From the NCBI GenBank assembly GCA_946610655.1, contig CAMOCH010000003.1, positions 1-38,104 on the forward strand: a DNA stretch of 38,104 bases, read 5' to 3'. Within the stretch, counting starts at the first letter, position 1; each line of letters opens with the position of its first letter. Both the position numbers and the translations under genes were made by a program. Shown here in pieces: positions 1 through 9,374 of the stretch. The notes beneath the pieces are model-generated. The model had not been told where the DNA came from, did no database searches, and worked only from the letters and a program-made list of their open reading frames with translations. This DNA is from an uncultured Clostridia bacterium. GTDB lineage: Bacteria; Bacillota; Clostridia; Christensenellales; UBA1242.

Positions 1-696
1 CGCACTAACAAATGCAGACACTGGCATACTTCCCCATCTTAATACATATTTTGGTTGTCTTCTGCTTTCCAATATTATCCTAATTATGCCATAATAAGTC
101 AAATATATTCCAGTAGCAAGTCCTTTTTTTGATGTTTTTAAATAAACAATCAAAAGCACAATAAATCCAATAAACGTGAGTATTGATTCATAGAAAAACA
201 GTGCTTCATACCATGTTCCATCAACACTCACCCCAAACGGGAACCATTGCAAATTTGGATTGGTTATCTCAAGACCATAAACTTCTTCGTTAAAATAATT
301 ACCCCATCTTCCAATTGATTGCCCAAGCATTAACACAGATGTGATAATATCAGCAATAACAAGAAAATTTTTCTTTTTTATAAATTTATAAATTGTTGCG
401 CCAATTGCTCCACCAATAATGGCACCCATAATACTCATGCCACCAGTTCTAAAATTAAAGTAGTCAGCAATTGTTAAGTCTTTTTCAAAAATGACGGAGA
501 ATAATCTTGCAGACAAAATTCCTAGTGGAATAATTGCAAGAAAAATCTCAAGTGGCATATTTGTGCCTATTTTTTTTGCTTTACATAAAATCATAGCGCA
601 AATAACACATGCAATAATTGCCCCACTAATAATAAGGCCATAAAAATATATGTCAACACCAAAAATGGTAAATGCAACTTTGTTTAACTCTAACAT
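1..696 (-). CDS. lgt: Prolipoprotein diacylglyceryl transferase (partial, C-terminus beyond window)
   Basis: Open frame from ATG at 696 to the window edge; translation contains LGQSIGRWGNYFNEEVYG...LQWFPFGVSVDGTWYEALFFYES, typical of Lgt. Absent from the ORF track because it has no stop inside the window. Confidence 0.93.
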   Translation of the reverse strand, partial: MLELNKVAFTIFGVDIYFYGLIISGAIIACVICAMILCKAKKIGTNMPLEIFLAIIPLGILSARLFSVIFEKDLTIADYFNFRTGGMSIMGAIIGGAIGATIYKFIKKKNFLVIADIITSVLMLGQSIGRWGNYFNEEVYGLEITNPNLQWFPFGVSVDGTWYEALFFYESILTFIGFIVLLIVYLKTSKKGLATGIYLTYYGIIRIILESRRQPKYVLRWGSMPVSAFVSA

Positions 697-702
697 AGTA
701 AT

Positions 703-731
703 ATTATACAAAAGCCAGCAAAAAAAGGCAA
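703..731 (-). promoter_or_regulatory. Putative sigma-A promoter of lgt (TTGCCT-17-TATAAT, extended -10)
   Basis: Minus strand TTGCCT (726-731), 17-nt spacer, TATAAT (703-708), preceded by TG. Confidence 0.6.
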
Positions 732-744
732 CAAACTTTGCAAA

Positions 745-776
745 TAAAAAAAGCTTGCAAATGCAAGCTTTTTTTT
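745..776 (-). terminator. Rho-independent terminator after the 785-2170 gene
   Basis: AAGCTTGCA/TGCAAGCTT stem (751-770) followed on the minus strand by a T-run. Confidence 0.8.
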
Positions 777-784
777 AACATTTA

Positions 785-2170
785 TTATTCTTGACCAACT
801 TCGTATTGTTCACCTTCATTAGTGTGCTCATTTTGTTCCAAAAGTGTGTAAAGAACTGCAACAACTTCTTTACCATCACTAGATGTAACAGCGTTAACAA
901 TTTCTTCATTGCTGTTAAGTTTTGCTTTAAGAGCAGCAATTTCAGCATCTTTGTTTTGAATTTCTTGATCTTTAGCTTTAACAGCTGCAATCAATGCATC
1001 TACATTTGTTTTAGCAACATCTTTGTCATCACTACCAGTAAGCTCTTTACCAAGCGCTTCTTCAACTTTAGCATTAATGTCTTTAAGTGCTTGTTTGTTT
1101 GCTTCATTTTCAGCAGTTAATTCATCAATATGTTTTTCAAGTGCTTTCACATCAGTGTTTTCTGCAGCTTCTTCGCCTTCAAATTTTTTGTTAAGTTCTG
1201 CAATCAATTTTTTCAATTCGTTGTTTGCTCTTTGAGCAGCAGCCAAATCAAAGTTTGCTTTGTTAAGGTCAGCTTTAAGTTGAGCATTTTCTGCTTTAAC
1301 GGCAGCAATAGCATTTTGCAAAAGTTTATTATAAAGTTCAACAACAGTTGCTTTTGATTCTCTATCAGCAAACAAATCGCTTTTAAGAACAATTTTTCCA
1401 TCTGAATGTTGTTGATATTCAGCAAAACCAGTTTCAGAAAGAGCTACATAATATGATTGTTTATTTTTATGAGAATAATAAACAAGTGTTGGAATTCCAT
1501 TAACATCTGCACTATAGCTAAAGATATTGCCTGCTGTAATATCATCAAGTGTAATTCCTGCTTCACCGAGTGTATTAATAACAGTGTCGAAAGCTTTTTC
1601 ATCTTTGTCAAGTTCTATAACATGATTATCCCAAATAAATTTTTGTGCATGCACTCCACCAACAAATGCTGTAGCCAAAGAAGCAGCAGCTCCCAAAATC
1701 AAAAGACCATTTCTAACATAATGATGTTTTTTTGCAGGTTTTTCATCTACAACTTCAGCATCAGCAGCCTCTTCATCTGCTTGTTCTTCAACATCAGCTT
1801 CTTCAGCAGCCTCTTCATCTGCTTGTTCTTCAGCAGCAGCTTCTTCAACCACTGGCTCGTTATCAACAGCTTCATCAACTGATTCTTCTACCACTTCTTC
1901 TTCAGCTTCTTCATCTGGTTCACCATAGTTTCTTGATGCATCAAGAGAAGCGCTCTCTTCTTCAGTAAGTTCCAAATCAGCAGCACCAAGTTCCTCTTGT
2001 TCCTCTTGTTCGTCTTGATATTCTTCTCTTGCTTCTTCAAAAAGATATTCTTGTTCTTCTACTGGTTCTTCAACAGTTTCTTCAACTTCTTCATTTTTAG
2101 CTTCTGGAATTGCATCAAGAAGTTCATCAAGAGTTCTGTCTTCTTCTTTTTTTTCAACTTTCTTTGCCAT
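785..2170 (-). CDS. Hypothetical membrane protein: very acidic N-terminal region, one TM segment, extracytoplasmic coiled coil
   Basis: 461-aa ORF with AGGGGG RBS; Glu/Ala-rich residues ~1-150, TM NGLLILGAAASLATAFVGGVHA, then coiled-coil heptads. Confidence 0.85.
   Translation of the reverse strand: MAKKVEKKEEDRTLDELLDAIPEAKNEEVEETVEEPVEEQEYLFEEAREEYQDEQEEQEELGAADLELTEEESASLDASRNYGEPDEEAEEEVVEESVDEAVDNEPVVEEAAAEEQADEEAAEEADVEEQADEEAADAEVVDEKPAKKHHYVRNGLLILGAAASLATAFVGGVHAQKFIWDNHVIELDKDEKAFDTVINTLGEAGITLDDITAGNIFSYSADVNGIPTLVYYSHKNKQSYYVALSETGFAEYQQHSDGKIVLKSDLFADRESKATVVELYNKLLQNAIAAVKAENAQLKADLNKANFDLAAAQRANNELKKLIAELNKKFEGEEAAENTDVKALEKHIDELTAENEANKQALKDINAKVEEALGKELTGSDDKDVAKTNVDALIAAVKAKDQEIQNKDAEIAALKAKLNSNEEIVNAVTSSDGKEVVAVLYTLLEQNEHTNEGEQYEVGQE
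1761..1832. repeat. 30-bp perfect direct repeat, 42-bp period, inside the acidic region of the 785-2170 CDS
   Basis: TCAGCAGCCTCTTCATCTGCTTGTTCTTCA at 1761-1790 and 1803-1832. Confidence 0.9.
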
Positions 2171-2214
2171 AATAAATTCCCCCTTTTCGAGATATTTCTA
2201 TGTTTTGTGACTAC

Positions 2215-2243
2215 ATTTTAGCACACAAAGTGCATAGTGTCAA
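2215..2243 (-). promoter_or_regulatory. Sigma-A promoter TTGACA-17-TAAAAT
   Basis: Minus strand TTGACA (2238-2243), 17-nt spacer, TAAAAT (2215-2220), upstream of the 785-2170 gene. Confidence 0.75.
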
Positions 2244-2495
2244 TACCCATTTTAAAAATAAAACACCCCAAAAGGCAGCAAGAATTTGATATATTTTGTG
2301 ATTAAAATAAGTAAATTTTGCATTTTTTAATATTTTTGTTTGTATAATAACACAAAATACACACAAATTTATGCAAATTAAAATTTAAAATAAATTTGCA
2401 TTTTATATTTATATAAGGCTAAAAATGATGTGTTTTATAATTACTCAATATAAATATATGTTATTATTCCCCCATATGGTATAAATAAAAATGAC

Positions 2496-2526
2496 ACAAA
2501 AAAAACAGGCATTTCTGCCTGTTTTG
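2496..2526 (-). terminator. Rho-independent terminator after the 2538-4130 gene
   Basis: AACAGGCA GAAA TGCCTGTT hairpin plus T8 on the minus strand. Confidence 0.85.
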
Positions 2527-2537
2527 TATTAAATTAA

Positions 2538-4130
2538 TTATTCATTACCAAGCCCAATTTCATCAATATTTTGTCCGTTTTCTTTGCCATTGTTAATATT
2601 TTTGTTTTGAGCTGTTGTTTCATCAACTTCTTCTTCATTTTTGGTTGCTGTGTTTTCATCTGTAACAACTTCAGTGTCTGTTCCTTTGCCTTCTTCATTT
2701 ACTTGTGATAATTCACCATCATCAGTAACACCAAGTTCGTTTCCTTCTGAATCTTTGTTGTTTTGAGCATTAGGACTTGTAACATCTTTTCCGGCAACTG
2801 GGCTAACACCCTCTTCATTCTCTCCTGTTTCATAAACAGGGTTTGCTTTTGCAGCAGCCTCTTGATATTCTTTAATCCATCCAAGCCATTCATCTATAGC
2901 ATCAGAAACAGTAGTTCCTTCTTGCCAGAAAGTCAAACTATAATCTTTTCCCTCAACTGTTGCATCATATTTAGTTTTAGTATATGTTTTAAGGAAATCA
3001 TCATATTTTTGAACAATTTCATTAGCTTTTACAAGATCATCTGCATTTTCTTTAAGTAAATCAACATTTGCTTCATAGAAAGTTTTAATTCCATCAGCTT
3101 TATTTGCGAAATTGTCATACATATTGTCATAAACTTCAAAGTCAAGATGATCAAATGCACCGTCTTTGTTAGCATCTACTACATATGTTGTGTTACCTTT
3201 ATATGTAAGAGAATCGAATCCATCTTTAGCATTTTCTTTAGCTTCAATTCCAAGAGTATTACGATCAGCTTTAGAAATTCCATCACAAACACCATCTATT
3301 ACATTGTCTATGATTACATAAGATTCACCAATTTTTTGAATTACAGTTTTAAGATCCTCATTTTCATCTGTTATAACTTGAATTGTATGATCTTTATCTG
3401 CAATTGTATTATCTTTAACAACATTTGAGGCAATTCCATGACCAAGAGCAAGAATAAATGCTACGGTCAATCCTCCAATTACCCAATTTTTTGCTTTGCC
3501 ATGTTTTTGACCACTTGCATAACCATTTTTGTAAGCAGTGTTTTTGTCTTGGTTGTTTTGAGCTTCAAGATCAGCAATACGTTTTTTACAAACAGCAGTA
3601 AGAGCTTGCATTCTTTCAGCATACTTTTGGTTTTTGTTTACGGCAGCATTAATAAGTCTATCTGCTGTTGCTTTATTGTTACCATTTTCTTTCAAGAGTT
3701 TTTCATATTCTTCTTGATAAATTTGTTTAGCAGCTCTTAAATTTTCATTAATAAACAATGCTGATTCTAATTCTTCTTTGGTTGCACGAAGTTGAACTTG
3801 CGATTCTTCATATTGTTTTTTAACTGCGGCAGCATCTGGAACAATAAACGTTGCTTCATACATAACTGCTGCAGGAGCAAGAACATTCATTACTCCAGAA
3901 TATTCATTTTTAGAAAATTTTGTTAAAAGCGCATTGATTTTTGAATTGTCAAACACACCATCTTTTATTGTAATCAAATCACTTTCACGAGAAAAAATTT
4001 CAATAAGTGCAGCTTGTCTGTTTTCAACAGATTCTTTTGCATCCAAAATATTCTTTATCTTTGTTTCGAGATTTTTAATTTTTTGAACTTCCTCAACAAG
4101 TGCATCTACCTTTTTTTGATTAATTGCCAT
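2538..4130 (-). CDS. Hypothetical membrane protein with coiled coils and one TM segment
   Basis: ORF track 2538..4145; start re-assigned to MAINQKK at 4130 because GGAGGTAACG directly precedes it. TM KNWVIGGLTVAFILALGHGIA, flanking coiled coils, acidic/Asn-rich C-terminus. Confidence 0.85.
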   Translation of the reverse strand: MAINQKKVDALVEEVQKIKNLETKIKNILDAKESVENRQAALIEIFSRESDLITIKDGVFDNSKINALLTKFSKNEYSGVMNVLAPAAVMYEATFIVPDAAAVKKQYEESQVQLRATKEELESALFINENLRAAKQIYQEEYEKLLKENGNNKATADRLINAAVNKNQKYAERMQALTAVCKKRIADLEAQNNQDKNTAYKNGYASGQKHGKAKNWVIGGLTVAFILALGHGIASNVVKDNTIADKDHTIQVITDENEDLKTVIQKIGESYVIIDNVIDGVCDGISKADRNTLGIEAKENAKDGFDSLTYKGNTTYVVDANKDGAFDHLDFEVYDNMYDNFANKADGIKTFYEANVDLLKENADDLVKANEIVQKYDDFLKTYTKTKYDATVEGKDYSLTFWQEGTTVSDAIDEWLGWIKEYQEAAAKANPVYETGENEEGVSPVAGKDVTSPNAQNNKDSEGNELGVTDDGELSQVNEEGKGTDTEVVTDENTATKNEEEVDETTAQNKNINNGKENGQNIDEIGLGNE

Positions 4131-4177
4131 TTTCGTTACCTCCAATTTTTATTGAGCTATCGTTTGTTTGTGATCAT

Positions 4178-4206
4178 ATTTTACCACACCCCATGACCCA
4201 TGTCAA
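4178..4206 (-). promoter_or_regulatory. Sigma-A promoter TTGACA-17-TAAAAT
   Basis: Minus strand TTGACA (4201-4206), 17-nt spacer, TAAAAT (4178-4183), upstream of the 2538-4130 gene. Confidence 0.75.
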
Positions 4207-4385
4207 TACTCATTCTCAAAAATTTTTGATTTAAAATTTCACTTTTTTATGTATATTTTTTTCAAATATTTGCGTTTTTTATGCATTTTTTATATTATTT
4301 TATATTCAATATATTCAAAATTCTGCAAAATAATTTTTGAAAAATTTTTCATTTTTTGCCAAATTTGGTCGATTTTGACATAAAA

Positions 4386-4772
4386 TTATGCCATATAACA
4401 CACCGAAATAGCCATTTCTCCGTCGTGAGATATAGATATTTCAATGGTTTTTGGGGCCTTTTTACCCACTTTTTTATATAGTTCTGGGTTAATTTTAAGA
4501 TATGGCTTGCCACTAGGCTCATGCATAACTTCAATATCTGTAAAATTTATGCCATTAACACCAATCCCAAGGGCTTTGAGTGCAGCTTCTTTACTGGCAA
4601 ACATGCCAGAAAGTGAATAATCTCGTTCACAATATGGCTTTGTTTTGGTGACCTGAGTGCTTTTGTTTTTTAAATAATCTTTTTCATTTTGGCTTAAAAT
4701 TCGATCTTCCAACTTGCCATTATCATTCACTTCAATAATACGCTTAACCTCAACAATATCCACACCTAGCAT
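4386..4772 (-). CDS. acpS: Holo-[acyl-carrier-protein] synthase
   Basis: MLGVDIVEVKRI...FASKEAALKALG; AcpS hallmarks. Confidence 0.95.
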   Translation of the reverse strand: MLGVDIVEVKRIIEVNDNGKLEDRILSQNEKDYLKNKSTQVTKTKPYCERDYSLSGMFASKEAALKALGIGVNGINFTDIEVMHEPSGKPYLKINPELYKKVGKKAPKTIEISISHDGEMAISVCYMA

Positions 4773-4775
4773 AAC

Positions 4776-5387
4776 CTAATCCTCCACATAAAAATCTTCA
4801 TTATATATTTTGTGCAGCACCTTTGAAATTGAAGAAGACGAAAAACCTTTTCTTGCAAGGTGTGCATAAAGTTTTTGCTTGCACTCTTGTTTATTTTTAT
4901 TTTTCAAATATTTTTCTGCCATATTGTAACACAAATCTTGGTCATCTTCCTCACCAAGAACACTATCTATAACAAACTTATCCACACCCTTTTGAATAAG
5001 TTTAGATTTTTTCATATTGGTGCTAAGTTTACTGCTGCTTTGTATAAACGCTTTAGCAAACTCCAAGTCGTTAATATAGCCATAAGATTTAAGTTTTTCA
5101 ATTGCCATAATTGATGCTTGCTTGCCATAGCCTTTTTTAATTAATTTTAAATACAATTCTTTTTCAGAATGCAGCCTTGATGCCAAATAATCGCTGGCTT
5201 TTGAAAAAGCTTCTTTACTTTCGCTTTCAAGAATTATTTTATTCAAAGCCTTCTCATCAATTTCTTTGCCAATACAAAAATTGTTTGCGACAGCAACCTC
5301 TTTTAGCACACCACCATAGAAATTGTCATCAACAAACAAATTAAACTTATTCTTATTTTTTTGACATGTTATTTTTGTTATTTTCAT
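4776..5387 (-). CDS. recX: Regulatory protein RecX
   Basis: Typical RecX: ALNKIILESESKEAFSKASDYLASRLHSEKELYLKLIKKGY...AIEKLKSYGYINDLEFAKAFI. Confidence 0.9.
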   Translation of the reverse strand: MKITKITCQKNKNKFNLFVDDNFYGGVLKEVAVANNFCIGKEIDEKALNKIILESESKEAFSKASDYLASRLHSEKELYLKLIKKGYGKQASIMAIEKLKSYGYINDLEFAKAFIQSSSKLSTNMKKSKLIQKGVDKFVIDSVLGEEDDQDLCYNMAEKYLKNKNKQECKQKLYAHLARKGFSSSSISKVLHKIYNEDFYVED

Positions 5388-6037
5388 TAAAACGCCTTAG
5401 ACCTGTAATATCCGCCACCAATACGAGTTATTATGCTTGCACCTCTTGCTCTTGCTCTAACTTCTTCAACCTCTTTTTCAGCAACGTCTTGAGGTATTGC
5501 AACCTTTATAAGAGGCATTGTGTCATTTGTGTTTTGATCCAAAATGTTATAACCTTTTTCAGTTAAAAGTTTACCGAGTTGAGCAAAGTCAGAATATGAA
5601 ACCTTCATTTCATAAATATCGCAATATTTATAATTAATTTTTTTTGCATATTTAACTGCGCCGTTTGCAACAGTGCCATAGGTTCTTGTAAGTTTGCTCT
5701 TACCAAGTTCCTTGCCACCAAAGTAACGAACAACTGCAATCATGGTGTTGGTTAAATTTCCATTTTTAAGAGCTTCAAAAATTGGAATGCCTGCACTTCC
5801 TGTTGGTTCACCATCATCTGTGTGCTTGGCAACAGAATAATCTTCACCAAGACGATAAGCATACGCAATATGCTTTGCGTCTTTGTTGCTCTTTTTTAAG
5901 CTTCCTAAAAGAGTTTTAACTTCTTCTTCTGTTTTAACTTCTGCTGCAATTGCGATAAAACGTGATTTATCAACAATAATTTGCACCATGTTTTGGCCTT
6001 CCACTGTTACGTAGCTAGACATTTTATCTTTTTCCAT
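5387..6037 (-). CDS. YigZ/IMPACT (UPF0029) family protein
   Basis: HTDDGEPTGSAGIPIFEALKNGNLTNTMIAVVRYFGGKELGKSKLTRTYG motif. Confidence 0.93.
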   Translation of the reverse strand: MEKDKMSSYVTVEGQNMVQIIVDKSRFIAIAAEVKTEEEVKTLLGSLKKSNKDAKHIAYAYRLGEDYSVAKHTDDGEPTGSAGIPIFEALKNGNLTNTMIAVVRYFGGKELGKSKLTRTYGTVANGAVKYAKKINYKYCDIYEMKVSYSDFAQLGKLLTEKGYNILDQNTNDTMPLIKVAIPQDVAEKEVEEVRARARGASIITRIGGGYYRSKAF

Positions 6038-6081
6038 ACTCTCTCCACTTATTTATAAGTTTTTATTTATTATAGCATTAT

Positions 6082-7554
6082 CTATATTATATTTGCAAAT
6101 TCTGGTTCTGCTGAAACACTTATTCTTAAACTTTTTAGTGTTGCTGCGTCTTCTCCAAATATCATATGACTGCTGTGAGCATCTGCAAGTGCCAATTCTG
6201 GCAATTTTTCATAAGCTTTTTTTGCAACCATATCTCTTGTTGAACAAATTGAAAGCGCACTTACAACATCATATAAATTAAGTTTTTGACTATCGTCTCC
6301 ACTAAGTCTTCTTTTAAGTTCACATATTGGTTTAAGAACGTCTTCTCCAAGAAGATAAATATTGTCATCAATATGAGCAATCTCTTTAAGGCTGTTGAGC
6401 ACTGCCGCACTGCTTGCAGAAAGAAGTTCCGTTTCTCTTCCACAAATAATACTGGTATTAGGAAGTTCTATTGCAACGCTTGGCTTTCCACTTTGAGCAA
6501 ATTTATTTTTTGCAGATTGAACAACTCTTCTTTTTGAAATGTTTATTTCATGTTTTTTAATTATTCTTTCTATTCTTTGAGATGTTTCAATTGGTTCGTT
6601 GCCAAGTTTTGCATCACAAAGTGCTTTATAATATCTTCTTATTATCTCGTTGGTTGCGGCATTTTCACATTTTTTCATATCTGTGATGGCAAAGCCTGCC
6701 ATGTTAACACCCATATCTGTTGGTGACCTATATAAAGTTTTATCATTTGTGATTTTATGAAGTATTGCTTTTAAAATTGCAAAACTCTCTATATCTCTGT
6801 TATAGTTTGTAACTCTTTCGTGATAAGCACGAAGATGCCAAGTATCAACCAAGTTCTTATCTGCAAGGTCTGCTGTTGCTGCTTCATACGCAAGATTGAT
6901 TGGATTATCAACAGCAAGATTCCAAATTGGAAATGTTTCAAATTTGGCATATCCACTTTTGATGCCTTGTTTGCTTTCATGATACATTTGAGACAAACAA
7001 GTCCCCATTTTTCCACTGCCTGGCCCAGGCGCAGTTACAACAACGATTGGTCTTGTTGTTTTTATGTATGGATTTGCTCCATAACCTTCTTCACTAACAA
7101 TAAGGTCAACATTATCAGGATAACCTTGTGTTGGTTTGTGAATATAAACATTTTCACCACGATTTTTAAGTTGTTTAACAAATTTATCTGCAGATTTTTG
7201 ACCTGCATACATGGTTATGACAATGCTAGAAACAAAAAGCCCCATTTTGCGCAAACGCTCAACTTGACGAATAACTTCGTTATCATAAGTGAGACCATAG
7301 TCTGCACGAATTTTCTTTCTTTCAATATCACTTGCACTAACAACCATAATTATTTCTGTTTTATCTGCAAGTTTTTGAAGTATTCTAACTTTTGAATCAG
7401 CTCTAAAACCCGGCAAAACTCTGCTTGCATGTAAATCATCAAAAAGCTTTCCTCCAAACTCCATATAAAGTTTACCAGAAAACATTTCAACTCTTTTTAA
7501 TATTTGCTCAGATTGAAGTTTTTCATACTTCTCACTATCAAAACCAAAATCCAT
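6082..7554 (-). CDS. DUF1846 (UPF0371) family protein
   Basis: FGGKLFDDLHASRVLPGF...GPGSGKMGTCLSQMYHE, characteristic of DUF1846. Confidence 0.93.
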   Translation of the reverse strand: MDFGFDSEKYEKLQSEQILKRVEMFSGKLYMEFGGKLFDDLHASRVLPGFRADSKVRILQKLADKTEIIMVVSASDIERKKIRADYGLTYDNEVIRQVERLRKMGLFVSSIVITMYAGQKSADKFVKQLKNRGENVYIHKPTQGYPDNVDLIVSEEGYGANPYIKTTRPIVVVTAPGPGSGKMGTCLSQMYHESKQGIKSGYAKFETFPIWNLAVDNPINLAYEAATADLADKNLVDTWHLRAYHERVTNYNRDIESFAILKAILHKITNDKTLYRSPTDMGVNMAGFAITDMKKCENAATNEIIRRYYKALCDAKLGNEPIETSQRIERIIKKHEINISKRRVVQSAKNKFAQSGKPSVAIELPNTSIICGRETELLSASSAAVLNSLKEIAHIDDNIYLLGEDVLKPICELKRRLSGDDSQKLNLYDVVSALSICSTRDMVAKKAYEKLPELALADAHSSHMIFGEDAATLKSLRISVSAEPEFANII

Positions 7555-7563
7555 TTTATCCTC

Positions 7564-8256
7564 TTAATTTGTGATATTTAAGTTTAAGTATTTTTCTAAG
7601 TTAAAAAGCTTCCATGCCATAGTTTCTTCTGGTGGATAAGCTCTAAACACCATTTTTTGACCAGTTGTTGGATGCAAAAATGATAATTCAACAGCAAATA
7701 AGTTAAGCATAACTTTTTCACCTTTACCATATTTATTATCTCCAACAAGTGGACATTTTACATTTGCCATTTGAACTCTAATTTGATGGCTTCTGCCTGT
7801 CATAAGTTTTATCTTTACCAAATTTAAGCCTTGTTCTTTTGCAAGCAAATGATATTCAAGTTCTGCTCTTTTTGCCCCTTCTTCTGTTTGAGGAACAATT
7901 GCAACTTTATTTTGTTTTTCATCTTTTTTCAAATAGTTAACAAGCATCCCATGAGAACTTGGCAAATTTCCATGACATATTGCAAAATATGTTTTATCAA
8001 AAGTGCCTTCTTCAATTTGTTTGGTAAGTCTTGCTGCACTTTTGCTATTTTTTGCAAAAACCATAACGCCACCAGTTGGTCTATCAAGCCTGTGAACAAG
8101 TCCAACAAAAACGTTGCCTGGTTTGTTATATTTTTCTTTTATATACTCTTTCACCATGGTAAGCATATCTTTATCACCACTGGCATCTTCCTGACTTGGA
8201 ACACCTTGTGGTTTGCTAACCACGATAATATGATTATCTTCAAATAAAATTTCCAT
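7564..8256 (-). CDS. RluA-family pseudouridine synthase
   Basis: VVSKPQGVPSQ..., LVHRLDRPTGGVMVFAKNSKSA..., GRSHQIRVQ motifs. Confidence 0.93.
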   Translation of the reverse strand: MEILFEDNHIIVVSKPQGVPSQEDASGDKDMLTMVKEYIKEKYNKPGNVFVGLVHRLDRPTGGVMVFAKNSKSAARLTKQIEEGTFDKTYFAICHGNLPSSHGMLVNYLKKDEKQNKVAIVPQTEEGAKRAELEYHLLAKEQGLNLVKIKLMTGRSHQIRVQMANVKCPLVGDNKYGKGEKVMLNLFAVELSFLHPTTGQKMVFRAYPPEETMAWKLFNLEKYLNLNITN

Positions 8257-8265
8257 TTTTCACCT

Positions 8266-8979
8266 TTAATAATTATCCAAAACCGATTGCAAATCTATTG
8301 TGTCACTAGTAACAACAACGGCCATTGGTTCCTCATCATAGTTTCCATTTTTTGTTATTATAACAGTTGAAAGTTTTCTGTTTTGTTGGAACATAAACAG
8401 CATGCTGTCAATTGTTATAGAACTTGAAACAACTTCATAATGGTTTACAACATTAAGAACATCTAAGCCATCTGCAACAGTTTGCTTTAAAATATTATCA
8501 ATGCTAACTTTTGCAGCAATTCCTGCTCCAATTGCATCAACAATCATCTTTCTGTTTATAACGCCAACAAGTGTGCCTTTGATATACACTGGGATAATGC
8601 TATATCCACTTTCAAACATAACTTTGCAAACATCAGAAATAAGTGCATCACCTGTTATTGAAAACACTTTTCTTCTTGCAAGCACATCAACAACTCTTGG
8701 TGGTGTTGTTATAACTCTTGCAATTTGTTCAATTTTGTCAACAACGTCAGAGTTTGGTTCTGCAATCAAAGTGTCTCCTGCTCCATGAACAATGGCGTTT
8801 CTAAGTCTTCCAAATTCAATAAGGTCATCTTCATACTTTTTAATAACACTATTAATTGGAGCAATTTTTCTTATAACTTCACCAAAACCAATAGATTGCT
8901 TAATGTTATATATGTTTCTCAAACCTTGGTCTAGCTTGTTATAAGCAAAAATAAATCTATCACCATTAGATTTTTCCAT
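8266..8979 (-). CDS. CBS-domain protein
   Basis: Paired CBS-like segment (MFESGYSIIPVYIKGTLVGVINRKMIVDAIG); AAGGAGAATG RBS region. Confidence 0.8.
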   Translation of the reverse strand: MEKSNGDRFIFAYNKLDQGLRNIYNIKQSIGFGEVIRKIAPINSVIKKYEDDLIEFGRLRNAIVHGAGDTLIAEPNSDVVDKIEQIARVITTPPRVVDVLARRKVFSITGDALISDVCKVMFESGYSIIPVYIKGTLVGVINRKMIVDAIGAGIAAKVSIDNILKQTVADGLDVLNVVNHYEVVSSSITIDSMLFMFQQNRKLSTVIITKNGNYDEEPMAVVVTSDTIDLQSVLDNY

Positions 8980-9000
8980 ACATTCTCCTTATACTCTTAT

Positions 9001-9030
9001 AAAATACCATAATTTTTATATTAGTGTCAA
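9001..9030 (-). promoter_or_regulatory. Promoter of the CBS-rluA-DUF1846-yigZ-recX-acpS gene string
   Basis: Minus strand TTGACA (9025-9030), 18-nt spacer, TATTTT (9001-9006). Confidence 0.6.
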
Positions 9031-9070
9031 CAAACGCATCAGTCTCAAAAATAAAAATGTATAAAAATTA

Positions 9071-9099
9071 TTGAATTTTTATGCAGTTTATTATATAAT
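9071..9099 (+). promoter_or_regulatory. Promoter of the SRP RNA gene
   Basis: TTGAAT (9071-9076), 17-nt spacer, TATAAT (9094-9099), 6 nt before the inferred RNA 5' end. Confidence 0.8.
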
Positions 9100-9105
9100 A
9101 TGCAT

Positions 9106-9374
9106 GTGTTGTGCTAGGTGGGGAGCTAGCGGTGCCCTATTCCTGAGATCCGCTATAGCAGGGCTGAATGCACTTTTAGGCATATGATATGGGTTGCTGC
9201 GTGGTGCAAGCGACGTTGATCCCAAGGTCCTATGCAATAGATCTTTGTGAACCGTGTCAGAGCTTGACGGCAGCAGCACTAAACAAAATCATCTATGTGC
9301 CATAGGGTTGCTTTGGAGTAGTTGGCTACATCATTAACGAATCGGTGTCATGTGACGAAATTTGCGCACAACAC
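9106..9374 (+). ncRNA. ffs: Signal recognition particle RNA, large bacterial type with Alu domain
   Basis: GTGCTAGGTGGGGAGCTAGCGGTGCCC...CCGCTATAGCAGGGC resembles B. subtilis scRNA; S-domain TGTCAG...CAGCAGCA; ends GTGTTGTGC/GCACAACAC are fully complementary; followed by T7. Confidence 0.93.

Noticed and set aside
775-1968. Small overlapping ORFs (both strands) in the 785-2170 gene
   Set aside because: Antisense or out-of-frame by-products of a biased Glu/Ala/Lys coding sequence; no RBS or recognisable domain.
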